NCBI RefSeq assembly: GCF_003833015.1
Contig: NZ_RJLQ01000018.1
Location: 44,140 to 108,139, forward strand
Direction of reading: 5' to 3'
DNA: 64,000 nucleotides
DNA from: Clostridium sp. E02
GTDB taxonomy: Bacteria > Bacillota > Clostridia > Lachnospirales > Lachnospiraceae
In this document: positions 26,154 through 36,700 of the stretch, piece after piece
Position numbering within the stretch: the first letter of the stretch is position 1
Layout: the number at the start of each line of letters is the position of its first letter
Notes under the pieces: generated by a model
What the model was told of the DNA's origin: nothing
The model's input: only the letters and a program-made list of their open reading frames with translations
Database searches by the model: none
Translations under genes and position numbers: made by a program

Positions 26154-27371
26154 ATGTTGAAAAAATTTGTACAATCCTATCTTGATGTGATTCTTCTTAC
26201 GTTGATCGCCGTTCCGATTGGTGCTTTGGTGGGTTTGATTGATGCTGGATTTGGACGCGTACTCTTATGGATCACAGAAATTAGAGGAGAATATCCATAT
26301 TGGTTCATTCCATTTCTAGGGATAATTGGAGTTTTTATTGTTTGGTGTTACCAGACGTTTGGGGGAGAAAGTATGAAAGGAATGGCTCTTGTGTTCGAAA
26401 CTGGACATGGAGTAAGATCAGATATTCCACTGCGTCTTATCCCTTTTACGATTGTAGGAACCTGGCTTACACATCTGTTTGGAGGAAGTGCAGGAAGAGA
26501 GGGTGTTGCCATACAAATTGGTGCCACTGTTTCCCATCGTTTCAGTAAATATTTCAGCCGGAAAAACAGTGGCCGGATTCTACTGATCGCTGGTATGGCT
26601 GCCGGATTCTCAGGTCTATTCCAAACCCCTGTTGCCGCAACCTTTTTTGCCCTTGAAGTTTTAACGGTGGGCGTTTTGGAACAAGAAGCCATTTTACCAG
26701 CTCTAACCGGTGCTTACACGGCCTGTTACGTTTCCAAGTGGGCTGGCCTTGAGAAATTTTCATTTGCACTGACTGATTCTATTACCGTAACTTCGCCATT
26801 AATTTTGAAGCTGGTTTTAATTGGTATCTTATTTGGAGCCGCTGGAGGTGTTTTTTCCCTTCTTCTACATAAAACCAAACATCTAGCTGTAACCTTATTT
26901 AAAACCCCCTGGATCCGTATTCTAGTCATCGGTATATTCATTAGTATTACTTCCCTTCTCTGTATGAGTGGTCGTTATTCTGGTCTTGGCACTAATTTAA
27001 TATCCATGAGTTTCAGCCAGGGAATCAAACCATGGGATTTTATACTAAAACTATTGTTTACCACAATCACCTTAAGTGCTGGATTTCAGGGAGGAGAAGT
27101 CACTCCAATCTTTTCCATTGGTTCTTCCTTTGGAATCGTACTGGCATCACTCCTTCATCTCCCTCCCGCTTTTACCGCTGCTCTGGGGTATACCGCTGTA
27201 TTTGGAAGTGCCACCAATACACTCATCGCTCCCATGATCATCGGTGTCGAGGTATTTGGACTCAACTATCTCCCTTATTTTGTGATCGTCTGCACGCTTG
27301 CCTATGTTTTTAATGGGAACCTATCCATCTATCCTCTGCAAAAAGTGAAAGCGGATAATTCTAATTCCTGA
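26154..27371 (+). CDS. CLC-family anion transporter, probable fluoride/proton antiporter (EriC-F type)
   Basis: A 405-residue polytopic protein of the chloride-channel (CLC) family with GSAGREGVAIQIGA (helix F region), MAAGFSGLFQTPVAATFFALEVL, and AFTAALGYTAVFGSATNTLIAP. Canonical GSGIP is absent; the equivalent area reads GGESMKGMALVF, with methionines as in fluoride-specific CLC proteins. This matches control by the fluoride riboswitch directly upstream. Function would be fluoride expulsion in exchange for protons. ATG 26154 has GGAGG close upstream; a longer reading from 26097 begins inside the riboswitch and is rejected. Transcribed alone. Confidence 0.9.
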   Translation: MLKKFVQSYLDVILLTLIAVPIGALVGLIDAGFGRVLLWITEIRGEYPYWFIPFLGIIGVFIVWCYQTFGGESMKGMALVFETGHGVRSDIPLRLIPFTIVGTWLTHLFGGSAGREGVAIQIGATVSHRFSKYFSRKNSGRILLIAGMAAGFSGLFQTPVAATFFALEVLTVGVLEQEAILPALTGAYTACYVSKWAGLEKFSFALTDSITVTSPLILKLVLIGILFGAAGGVFSLLLHKTKHLAVTLFKTPWIRILVIGIFISITSLLCMSGRYSGLGTNLISMSFSQGIKPWDFILKLLFTTITLSAGFQGGEVTPIFSIGSSFGIVLASLLHLPPAFTAALGYTAVFGSATNTLIAPMIIGVEVFGLNYLPYFVIVCTLAYVFNGNLSIYPLQKVKADNSNS

Positions 27372-27383
27372 TCTATCATTCTA

Positions 27384-27441
27384 AAAAAATGCCCACAATC
27401 AAGTGTTTATTCCGTACCTTCCACTTGAACGCGGGCATTCT
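27384..27441. terminator. Terminator between converging genes
   Basis: AATGCCC and CAAGTG segments pair with CACTTG and GGGCATT, giving a nested stem with A/T flanks on both sides. Confidence 0.65.
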
Positions 27442-27459
27442 CTCTCTATTATTTAATTA

Positions 27460-27843
27460 TTACCCACAGGTTCCTCCATGATTATGACATTCATGATCTT
27501 CTCCCTCGTGGTGATGATTGCACTGTGTATCCGGATCATAGGTAAGCGTACCATCTATTAGGTCTTTTAATGACTGATCACAATTGCCTTGCACCCCTGG
27601 ATATAGTTCAATCCCTGCTTCTTTCAGCATGTTTCTTGCACCAGCACCAATTCCACCACAGATAAGAGTATCCACTCCAAGTTCTTTTAAAAAACCAGCC
27701 AAAGCTCCATGTCCGCTCCCATTGGTATTATGAATCTGTTCTTTCGTTACGTTTCCCTCTTTTACCTCATAGACCTTAAATTGATCACACTGACCAAAAT
27801 GCTGAAACACGTCTCCACTGTCATAAGTTACTGCAACTTTCAT
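27460..27843 (-). CDS. NifX/NifB-type Fe-Mo cofactor-binding domain protein with His/Cys-rich tail
   Basis: A 127-residue protein. Residues 1-105 form the dinitrogenase iron-molybdenum cofactor-binding fold (MKVAVTYDSGDVFQHFGQCDQFKVYEV... GVDTLICGGIGAGARNMLKEAGIELYPG). The last 20 residues are rich in His, Cys and acidic residues (CNHHHEGEDHECHNHGGTCG), a likely metal-binding tail. No nitrogenase genes are near; such orphan proteins are common in Clostridia and may handle metal clusters. It lies downstream of the MATE gene on the same strand. Confidence 0.85.
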   Translation of the reverse strand: MKVAVTYDSGDVFQHFGQCDQFKVYEVKEGNVTKEQIHNTNGSGHGALAGFLKELGVDTLICGGIGAGARNMLKEAGIELYPGVQGNCDQSLKDLIDGTLTYDPDTQCNHHHEGEDHECHNHGGTCG

Positions 27844-27918
27844 GTTAGAACCTCCTTATTTTCTGATATTTTATCGTTTAACATTTATGATAGAACAGTT
27901 CTTGTCATATGTCAATAA

Positions 27919-29268
27919 TTATTTTCGATTTACAATCCGGTTAAAAAAAACGATGTAGATGGAAACGGACACCACTGAACTAATTAGATCAGAAAGTGGT
28001 TCCGTATAAAAAATATTGACAGCTCCATATAAAGCAGGTATCACAAACGCTCCCACCAAAAATATACATTTTCGAAACATAGAAAAAGCGATTGCCGCCT
28101 TGGCAATCCCCATTCCAGTAAATCCATCTACTACTACATACTGCAATGCCAGTGGTATAATGCTCATGGTATAGATTCGGATTGCCCAAACTGTAAGATT
28201 TACATAAGTTTCATTTTGCGTAAAAATACGAACAAAGATTCCAGCACTGGTATTCGCAAATACAAACATAATAGACGTAAACAAAAGGGCTAGAATGGCA
28301 ATGTGAATTTCCGCAGCCTTGATCCGATCCGGCCGACCTCCCCCATAATTATATCCTAATATCGTCTGGGTACCGGTAGTAATTCCGCTTAAAGGCATGG
28401 TAACCATCAACATAAAACTTTGAACAATGGTCATACAGGTAAGAAGCATTCCTTTCATTCCCTCCCCACCGTATCGCATGATAACAGTATTCAGGGTTAT
28501 GATTAGAATATTATCGAAGGCAACGATAAGGAATGGGCTCAGCCCCAGAGTTAGAATTCGTTTGATCAGAGAACAATCATAGCCTTTAAATGTTATCTTA
28601 ACCAACGTTCTTTGTCCAAATAAAAAAGTCAATCCATATGCACAGGATACCATTTGAGATAGTACGGTTGCAAGCGCTGCTCCCTTTACACCAAGACCAA
28701 AGCTGAAGATAAAAACTGGATCTAATAGGATATTTAAAACAGCCCCATATAGCACCGCTTTCATACCCGCTTTCGCAAATCCCTGGCAAATAATAAAGGG
28801 ATTAAGCCCCGCTGACAAAAGTGCAAATACAGTCCCCGTTAAATAAAGAGACAGATAGGAATCTGCATAGTCAAATATAACCCCTTCTGCCCCAAACCAA
28901 TGCAGCATCCTATCTTTAAATAGGAAAGAAAGAAACGTAATTCCTACCGAAACAATCAGTAGAACCAGGAATGAATTGGCTAAAATCTGTTTGGCCGCCC
29001 GTTCATTTTTCTCCCCCATTCGAATGCTCATAAGCGGAGAGCCACCGGTTCCCACTAAAAAAGCAAAAGAAGAAATCAGACTTACAATGGGGCCACAAAT
29101 TCCCACTCCAGCTAGTGCTATCTCTCCAGTTTTTGCAATATTTCCTATGTACATTCGATCAACAATGCTGTAAAAAACACTGACAAACTGGGCTAGCATG
29201 GAGGGAAGAGCAAGCCTCCACACCAGTCCTTTGATACGATCCGTATCTAAATTATTCTCCGCGTTCAC
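27919..29268 (-). CDS. MATE-family efflux transporter
   Basis: A 449-residue protein with twelve hydrophobic segments and MATE signatures: LALPSMLAQFVSVFYSIVDRMYIG, GVGICGPI, LVGTGGSPLMSIRMGEKNE and, in the second half, MPLSGITTGTQTILGYNYGGG. It should export cationic compounds in exchange for Na+ or H+. Start is GTG 29268 with GGAG six bases upstream, only 11 bases after the GH25 stop, so the two are co-transcribed. The substrate cannot be predicted. Confidence 0.9.
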   Translation of the reverse strand: MNAENNLDTDRIKGLVWRLALPSMLAQFVSVFYSIVDRMYIGNIAKTGEIALAGVGICGPIVSLISSFAFLVGTGGSPLMSIRMGEKNERAAKQILANSFLVLLIVSVGITFLSFLFKDRMLHWFGAEGVIFDYADSYLSLYLTGTVFALLSAGLNPFIICQGFAKAGMKAVLYGAVLNILLDPVFIFSFGLGVKGAALATVLSQMVSCAYGLTFLFGQRTLVKITFKGYDCSLIKRILTLGLSPFLIVAFDNILIITLNTVIMRYGGEGMKGMLLTCMTIVQSFMLMVTMPLSGITTGTQTILGYNYGGGRPDRIKAAEIHIAILALLFTSIMFVFANTSAGIFVRIFTQNETYVNLTVWAIRIYTMSIIPLALQYVVVDGFTGMGIAKAAIAFSMFRKCIFLVGAFVIPALYGAVNIFYTEPLSDLISSVVSVSIYIVFFNRIVNRK

Positions 29269-29279
29269 CTTGTACTCCG

Positions 29280-30239
29280 TTAATTCCCAGTCTGGATCAT
29301 GGCACCATCAAGACCAAAAGAGTAAAAAATTCCATTGATTTCCATGGTGGTATTGCTGATCATAACTCCATTGGAGTCCATATAATACCAGTTTCCTTCT
29401 GTCTGAATCCAGCCTGTTTGTTTTTTATAATCTTTTGTATAATAGCGCTTGCCATCAATCGTCTTAAAGCCCTCAGACGGAATTAAGGCTCCATAATCAG
29501 CAAATGCAAATTCTATGGTAACATCCCCAGCAATTCCATCAACCTTGCCCTTATCTGTACATTGCCAAATCGTCCGATTCTTACAGTTGTTGACACTCCC
29601 ATACCTTGCATACCAAACATCATATGGAACCTTCCACGAGTCAATGTATAGGGTAAGCCATTTATGGTTGGCATATACAATCGGTCGGTACCCTGCTTCT
29701 TCTATGGTTTTGCAAAATGCATTAATATTATCCGTAATCTGCTGTCTGGATAGATTGTGATCCAGTAAATACTGTGACTCTACATCGTATGCAATGGGAT
29801 ATGAAATCGGATAATCTTTTACCATTCGAAGCACATAGTTCGCCTCTTCAATCGCCGTCTGCGTATCCAGCGCCTGGGTATAAAAAAAGATACCGGTCTT
29901 TAATCCATTTTCGGATGCACCTTTCATGTTAACCCCATAGTAAGGGTCCGGATCATTAAAATATCCAACTCTCACCATGGCAAATTTAATTCCATCTTCA
30001 TTTACCTGTTTCCAATCAATTCCACCGTTTTTTTTATTTTCCCGATTCTGGTATTTGCTGACTGTTATCCCTTTTTCTATGGCACCTGCAATTGGTTTTC
30101 CAGATGCATCTACATATTGTCCCTCTTCTATCTTCCATGCTTGTGCAGAATAACCTTCCAAAGGAATCGCGATCGTTTCTGAAGTAATGAAGGCGGCAGC
30201 CATACAAATCGCAATTCTTATTCCAATGATTTTTTTCAT
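29280..30239 (-). CDS. Secreted GH25-family (lysozyme-like) protein with cell-wall-binding repeats
   Basis: A 319-residue protein. A signal peptide (MKKIIGIRIAICMAAAFITS) is followed by a GH25 domain at about 55-255 and by Trp/Tyr-Gly repeats at about 262-315 (GKRYYTKD, TGWIQTEGNWYYMDSNG) of the choline-binding/cell-wall-binding type. The acidic pair in YDVES (Asp152, Glu154) is present, but the first conserved Asp of the family (usual GIDVS) is replaced by Thr59 in GITVSKYQ, and the following loop is extended. Activity on peptidoglycan is therefore uncertain. It lies between ytvI and the MATE gene. Confidence 0.85.
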   Translation of the reverse strand: MKKIIGIRIAICMAAAFITSETIAIPLEGYSAQAWKIEEGQYVDASGKPIAGAIEKGITVSKYQNRENKKNGGIDWKQVNEDGIKFAMVRVGYFNDPDPYYGVNMKGASENGLKTGIFFYTQALDTQTAIEEANYVLRMVKDYPISYPIAYDVESQYLLDHNLSRQQITDNINAFCKTIEEAGYRPIVYANHKWLTLYIDSWKVPYDVWYARYGSVNNCKNRTIWQCTDKGKVDGIAGDVTIEFAFADYGALIPSEGFKTIDGKRYYTKDYKKQTGWIQTEGNWYYMDSNGVMISNTTMEINGIFYSFGLDGAMIQTGN

Positions 30240-30268
30240 CTCTTCCTCCAGTGATTGCTTGGATTTTA

Positions 30269-31396
30269 TTAATCTGGCGTTTTACGAAACTGATTGATAT
30301 CATGGATCAAAGTTTTCACGCTGTCAATGAATGAGTCAAAAGCACCAAATTCATATAAATTAAGAAACAACATACCAACTGGGACTGCCAAAATCATACC
30401 TGCAATCCCGCTTATCTTAAATCCTAGATATAAAAAAAACAAAGTCATAATCGGATCAAGCCCCATGGTGTCACCCACAATTTTAGGTTGTATAATCTGG
30501 CGAATCACCAAGGTCAAAACGTAAATAACCACCAAGCCAAATCCAAATGCATATTGCCCCGAAACCAAACGCACCAGCGCCCAAGGAATTAAGATGGTTC
30601 CTGTTCCCAAAATAGGCAGAAAATCAAGAATGGATATAATGACTGCCAAAAGAAGCGCGTAATCAATTCCAAGAATTAAGAATCCCAAAGCCAAAATAAC
30701 TGCGACAATAAACATAATTTTAAACTGGGCAAGAAAATACACCATAATCAAATGCCGGACATTGGACTTTAAATATAGGTAATATCTGGTTCCCCCATCC
30801 GGTATATAACGTTTGAAAAAATCAACGATCTTATCGCGGTCTACAATAAACAAATAGGAAGAAAATATGGTCACAATTGTATAAACCAGGGCTGCCGGTA
30901 TGCTTTTCACTGCATTCCCTGCTGCCATAAATGTAGGCGAAGCTATTTTTTGTACCATAACATTCAAATATTCTCCTAAATGGTTCACAAATTGATTCAC
31001 AGATTTTTGAACATCTTCAGGGAGAAATTGCAGCACGCCTTCAATTCGAAGCATCATTTTCTGTACCTCAACCCAAGCAACATCATAATACGAAGGAATA
31101 TCTTTTACCAATCCGGAGGCTTCGGTGACTAATTTTGTAATCAAAAAATAAAGCAATGCTAGGATGGCAGAAAGAACCACAATTACAATCAGCATGGAAC
31201 TATGCTTTCGTACAATTTTTAATCGTTTTTCCAGAAATCGAACCAAAGGATTGGCAATCATGGCAATCACCCAGCCAATTACAAAAGGTAAAAAAAATCG
31301 AATTAATTTTGGCCCCCATATCCATATAAAATAGAAACAGACAATGGGAATTCCAATGTTCAATGCGATTTTACCATATTTTCTCATAAATTCCAT
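30269..31396 (-). CDS. ytvI: AI-2E-family membrane protein, sporulation protein YtvI-like
   Basis: A 375-residue membrane protein with N-terminal hairpin helices (FWIWGPKLIRFFLPFVIGWVIAMIANPLVRFLEK), a long soluble middle and the C-terminal family core (GTGTILIPWALVRLVSGQYAFGFGLVVIYVLTLVIRQIIQPKIVGDTMGLDP). Length and end fit YtvI of spore formers, a member of the UPF0118/AI-2E exporter family. The transport role is unproven in this subfamily. It precedes the GH25 gene by 29 bases. Confidence 0.85.
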   Translation of the reverse strand: MEFMRKYGKIALNIGIPIVCFYFIWIWGPKLIRFFLPFVIGWVIAMIANPLVRFLEKRLKIVRKHSSMLIVIVVLSAILALLYFLITKLVTEASGLVKDIPSYYDVAWVEVQKMMLRIEGVLQFLPEDVQKSVNQFVNHLGEYLNVMVQKIASPTFMAAGNAVKSIPAALVYTIVTIFSSYLFIVDRDKIVDFFKRYIPDGGTRYYLYLKSNVRHLIMVYFLAQFKIMFIVAVILALGFLILGIDYALLLAVIISILDFLPILGTGTILIPWALVRLVSGQYAFGFGLVVIYVLTLVIRQIIQPKIVGDTMGLDPIMTLFFLYLGFKISGIAGMILAVPVGMLFLNLYEFGAFDSFIDSVKTLIHDINQFRKTPD

Positions 31397-31449
31397 TTAT
31401 GCACCTGCCTTCCTTTTCCCACATAATCCCACTGTGAAAATGAAGTAAA

Positions 31450-32502
31450 CTAAAGATATTTGTTCAAAAATTCATATAACTGGTTCATCTCTGTTTCCGT
31501 ACCAATGCTGATACGAAGATATTGATTTAACTCTTGGGACGGAAAATAGCGGACATAAATATTCTCTTTTCTAAGAGCTATGTAGATGTCTTCTGCCTTT
31601 CTTTCTTTGTGCTCTGCAAAGATAAAATTAGACATAGAATCTGGAAACGTAAAGCCAAGACTTCTCAGCTTCTTTTTCGCTTCCTCTCTTGTTGTTACGA
31701 TTCTTTTCAGCGTTCCCTTAAAATATTCATCGTCTTTTACCGCTTCTGTTCCCAGAATTAGAGATGGCTCATTGAGTGTATAGGAATTGTACGAGTACTT
31801 TACGTCATTGAGCGCCTGGATCAGCTTGGAATTTCCAATTGCAAAACCAATCCTCATACCTGCCAGAGATCGGGATTTGCTAAATGTCTGAATCACCAGC
31901 AAATTCTCATATTTCTTCGTCAATTCTACCGCACTCACACCACCAAAATCGATATAGGCTTCATCAATCATCACCACAGAATCCGGATTATGGATCACGA
32001 TCTCTTCTACTTCGGAAAGTGGCATGAATAATCCAGTCGGTGCATTGGGATTTGGGAAAATGATTCCCCCATTTTCTTTGTAATAATCTTCCGGACGGAT
32101 CACAAATTGCTGCGTCAGTGCCGGAGTCTTATAGGGAATATGAAATAACTCTGCCCAAACCTTATAAAAGGAATAGCTGATATCAGGAAACAGAATTGGT
32201 TTTGAGGAATTAAAAAATGTCAAAAAAGACATAGCAATGACATCATCAGATCCAACTCCTACGAATACTTCATCTTCATTTACTTTATAATACCGAGCTA
32301 ATTCCCCAATCAACAAAGAACAAGCTGGGTCTGGATACTTTCGAAATCTTTCATAATCCATATCCTTTAATGCCTGACTGACTCCCGGTGCAGGTGGATA
32401 TGGATTTTCATTGGTATTTAATTTTACCAGGCCCTCTCCTTTGGGCTGTTCTCCAGGTACATAAGGAGTGACTCTTCGCACATAGGTTTCCCAAGCTGTC
32501 AT
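31450..32502 (-). CDS. hisC: Histidinol-phosphate aminotransferase or close relative
   Basis: A 350-residue PLP aminotransferase. HisC-like traits are VKLNTNENPYPP, VGVGSDDVI, IIFPNPNAPTGLFMP, MIDEAYIDFGG and the PLP-lysine motif QTFSKSRSLAGMRIGFA, with the C-terminal YLRISIGTETEMNQL. No other his genes are in the window, so it could serve aromatic amino-acid transamination too. The start overlaps the stop of the upstream aminotransferase gene by four bases (ATGA), with GGAGG before it. Confidence 0.85.
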   Translation of the reverse strand: MTAWETYVRRVTPYVPGEQPKGEGLVKLNTNENPYPPAPGVSQALKDMDYERFRKYPDPACSLLIGELARYYKVNEDEVFVGVGSDDVIAMSFLTFFNSSKPILFPDISYSFYKVWAELFHIPYKTPALTQQFVIRPEDYYKENGGIIFPNPNAPTGLFMPLSEVEEIVIHNPDSVVMIDEAYIDFGGVSAVELTKKYENLLVIQTFSKSRSLAGMRIGFAIGNSKLIQALNDVKYSYNSYTLNEPSLILGTEAVKDDEYFKGTLKRIVTTREEAKKKLRSLGFTFPDSMSNFIFAEHKERKAEDIYIALRKENIYVRYFPSQELNQYLRISIGTETEMNQLYEFLNKYL

Positions 32503-33707
32503 CTCTTGTCCTCCCTTTTTTCTGCCAAACCAGATTCTTTTGCAATCATCTTAAATGCAGGCAGTGACCGCTCAATCTGATCATACGAAACACAGTAGGC
32601 GATCCGTACATATCCAGGGCATGCAAAGGATGATCCAGGAACCAATAGTACCCGGTGTCTCTTACACAAATCAATAAATTCTTTCTCCTCAATAGGTGAT
32701 TTTACAAATAGATAAAACGCACCTTCTGGCTTTACACAAGTGTATCCATACCCAGTTAAGCTTTCGTATAATAGATCCCGGTTCTTTTGATAGGCTTGCA
32801 GATTGACTTTTTCATCCCCACACCGAAGAATCACCCTCTGCATCAAGGAAGGCGCATTGACACAGCCAAGTACCCGATTTGCAATCACTGCTGCTGCAAT
32901 CACTTGTTTGGAATCCTCAAACTGATCTGGAATGACCAGATAACCGATCCGCTCTCCAGGTAGGGAGAGAGATTTACTATAGGAATAGCAAACAATGGTA
33001 TTGGAATAAAAAGAGGTCACATAAGGAACCTCCACTCCATCGTATGCCAGTTCCCGGTAAGGTTCGTCGGAGATTAAGACAATGGGATGGTTAAATTCCT
33101 TTTCTTTTATTAAAAGAATAGAAGCGATTTTTTTAAGAGTCTCTGCCGAATAAACCACACCTGTGGGGTTATTCGGTGTATTCATAATCACCGCTTTGGT
33201 TTTTTTTGTTATTTTCTTTTTAAACTCAGACAGATCAGGCTGAAACGTACTGGTGTCAGGTGGAACGATAGTAAGAACACCATCGTAATTACGAACATAG
33301 GCGCCATACTCCATAAAATATGGAGCAAACACAATGACTTCATCCAAAGGATCCAGTAAGGTTTTTAAGATTACGTTCATGCCGCTTGCCGCACCCACAG
33401 TCATCAGGATGTTATCTTTATGAAAATCAGTCTGAAATCGCCGATTCAAAGAGCCAGCAACGGATTGCCTTACATCATCAAACCCTGCATTGCTCATATA
33501 ACCATGAACCAAAGTAGTGTCTTCCTCTTTCAGTATATCAATGATTGCCTGGTTTATTGAATCCGGAGCCGGTACGTTTGGATTCCCAAGGCTAAAATCA
33601 TAGACATTCTGCGCCCCATACTGAACTGCCATCTTTTTCCCTTCTTCAAACATGGCACGGATGGCGGAATTGTTTTCTACAAGAGGTCTCATCTTATCTG
33701 CTATCAT
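32499..33707 (-). CDS. Class I/II pyridoxal-phosphate aminotransferase (AspB-like)
   Basis: A 402-residue PLP enzyme of the aspartate-aminotransferase superfamily: DFSLGNPNVPAPDSI, MTVGAASGMNVILKTL, MNTPNNPTGVVY, SDEPYRELAYDG and the PLP-lysine motif YSYSKSLSLPGERIGY. Substrate cannot be assigned from sequence alone. It is translationally coupled to the downstream hisC-like gene, so the pair probably acts on related 2-oxo acids. A TATAAT element sits near 33750 upstream. Confidence 0.88.
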   Translation of the reverse strand: MIADKMRPLVENNSAIRAMFEEGKKMAVQYGAQNVYDFSLGNPNVPAPDSINQAIIDILKEEDTTLVHGYMSNAGFDDVRQSVAGSLNRRFQTDFHKDNILMTVGAASGMNVILKTLLDPLDEVIVFAPYFMEYGAYVRNYDGVLTIVPPDTSTFQPDLSEFKKKITKKTKAVIMNTPNNPTGVVYSAETLKKIASILLIKEKEFNHPIVLISDEPYRELAYDGVEVPYVTSFYSNTIVCYSYSKSLSLPGERIGYLVIPDQFEDSKQVIAAAVIANRVLGCVNAPSLMQRVILRCGDEKVNLQAYQKNRDLLYESLTGYGYTCVKPEGAFYLFVKSPIEEKEFIDLCKRHRVLLVPGSSFACPGYVRIAYCVSYDQIERSLPAFKMIAKESGLAEKREDKR

Positions 33708-33772
33708 ACTCTTGTCCCTTCCTTTCTCCTAAAATGATTTTCTCAAATTATACCACATGTGAAAATGGAGGT

Positions 33773-36700
33773 CTATTCTTTTTCCTTATTTATAGAAATC
33801 TGTATCCCAGCCTGTCGAAACGTTTCATTTTCTTTTCGCTGATTCTGCAATTTCTCATTCTCATCAATATCGGATATGACGCCATATAAGGAGTTCTTTC
33901 CGTCTCTCATCGAACGCTTGATATGGCACAAAATCCAGATAAATCCATGTTTACTAAGAATCCGATACTTCACACCTTTTAAAACTTCTTCTGATTTTAA
34001 AGAGTTTAACCGTTTTATTATATTAACTTTATCCTCTGGATCAAGCATGGATACAAACTGACCATTAAATTGTTCCCTTATTTCTTCTTCTTTATAACCC
34101 AGTATTTCTAAGAACCTTGGACTTATGTAGAGCAGTTCCATCTGATTTGAATTCTTACATCGAAAATATCCCCCTTGCATACCAGAGCTTAAAAATTCCA
34201 ATTCATCATTTTTAAACTGGAGTATTCGATTGGTAGCTTGAAGCTTTTTCTGAGCCAGTACGGTATCTGTGATATCCATACAGGCACTAACGATTGCTAG
34301 ACGACCTGTTTCCGCTTTTACGATCCGTCCCTTCGTCAACAACCACAACCAACTACCATCCCTTTTTTTTATCCGTAGCTGAAAGTTATATTCCATTCCA
34401 GGGGCTAGACTCGATACAGTGCCATCAATCACGCTTAAATCGTCCTTATGAAAGAGGGGAAGTAGGTTTCCTCCCATCTCTTTGAAAAACATCTCATAAG
34501 AATCATAGTCCAATAATCGCAACATTTCATTATTTGCAAAATAGAGAGGAAATCCTTTCTCGCAATATAATCCGATCAATCCACCTGGCGCCATCTGAGA
34601 AAAAACAGCACCTGCCGCCCGCTGGTTTTCTTCTGCAATATTATCAAAGGATATGTTCTTACCGTCAAGAGTTAGAACATCCTTTAACATCTTCTGAGAC
34701 TCCTCTAGTTTCTTTCGCTGTTCCATCTGTTCGGTTGCATCCCGAATCGAGCCATAATACAAGCGCCGCCCATCCTGTTCTCTTAAAAAGAAGACCCGAA
34801 AATGTATCCACATCAGTTCTCCATTTAAACGGTAACGGCGTAATATGCCTTCTGCCCCCTGTATCGGATTAAGGAGTGCATGTTCAAATATAGTAAGTAT
34901 TCGATCAATATCATCCCGATATATCTTATTGATCATAAATCCCTTGTGTTCTTCCATATCCACAGGATTCTCTCCGGTTACGCGGTAATACTCTTCATTT
35001 ACACGAAGAACTGAAAAATTATCTTCATAAACTTCATAAAGTGCAATGGCACCTACCATATTATTTAAGACAGCTTCGCTGGTTATGTTCTCATTAAACA
35101 AATCTTCTAACTTCAGCTGTTTTAACTGCCGTGCCTGAATCCCCCTAAAGTCTACATTCCTTTCTTCCATCAAAAGCTCATTTACCTCGGAAACTGGGAT
35201 CGGTCGATGATAATAAAAACCTTGTCCGTAAATACACCCAATATTAAGTAAAAAGTCTACATGTTCTTTTTTCTCCACCCCTTCTGCAATTACCTTTAAT
35301 TGCATCACTTTTGCCATTCTGACGATGGTCTCTAGAATTCCCATGCCTCGGCCCTGGCTATTTTCATTCATTTCAAGAAATTTTGTGTCTATTTTAATGA
35401 CATCTACATTCACATCTTTTAGCATATTAAGGGATGAATAACCACTTCCAAAATCATCCATGAAAACCGGAAATCCAACTTTTCGTAATTCTTCCACTAC
35501 ATTCCGGATCAGATCGTAGTCCTCAGCATAGGCACTTTCTGTGATCTCAATTTCTAGATATTGGGGGGCTATTTCATACTGTTTCACCAATTGCTTAAAC
35601 TTTTCCACCACATCGATCGCATAGATATCCATCCGGGACATATTCACTGAAATTGGAATTGGTCTGCGTCCTGATTTGGCCCATCTGCTTAACTCCATAC
35701 AGACCAATTCCCAAATATAAATATCTAAGTATGTAATAAAACCATTCCGCTCCAAAAGAGGTATAAAATCTTTGGGAGATACAATTCCCTTCGTCGGATG
35801 CTGCCATCGAACCAGAGATTCCAGCCCTATAATTTTTCCCGTGAGCATATTGCATTGAGGCTGTAAATAAAAAATAAACTCTTTCATCTCCAGACCTCTT
35901 TGTATATCGGATAATAGAACTTGATCGTACTCCATCTTCCGTTTCATCCCTGGATCATACCAGCCAATCCGTTTGCTGTAATTGCCTTTTACTGAATTTA
36001 GCGCAATGGAAGCCCTGTCATACATCATGCTCACCGATACAACCCCATCTTCCATCTGATAGACGCCTAATGCTGGTAAAAATCCGGCATTTCCACCATA
36101 CGCCTTCGCATAAGTCTGAATCCGGGTCTCCATTTCTTTTAAAATAGCAAGATCCGCAGGCACTATGATAGCAAAGTCATCTCCTCCCATGTATCCAGCC
36201 AGACAATCATAACGGATTTCAAGATTCTTTAAATAATCCCCAATCCTGCTTAGAAAACGATCTCCCTCCTCTTCTCCATACCATTCATTGAACAGTTTAA
36301 AATGATCAAAATCTATCGCTACTAAAAAGTACCCGGTACCCACCCTCTGCTTAAGGAGATACTCCGCTTTTTCAAAGAACGGACCATAACGGAAAAGCCC
36401 GGTCATTGAATCCATCTCTTCCCATTTTTCCCGCTTTTTCGTCTCTTCTTCTACTTCCTTTTTTTTATTTCGATCAATATCTTGGACGTAACACATAACA
36501 AAAGTATCTGTACTGTCTCCATAACGAAATAGTACGGCAGCCATATCCACCCAACAATACGTTCCATCAACGAGTCTCTTGCGAAATACCTCTTTTACAA
36601 TCTTTCCATTGGCATAAAGCCGTTGCACAAAAGAAGGAATATGGAAAAACTTAAGGAACCGTTCCCGGTCGTCTGGATGCACCATAAGATTAGCGATCTC

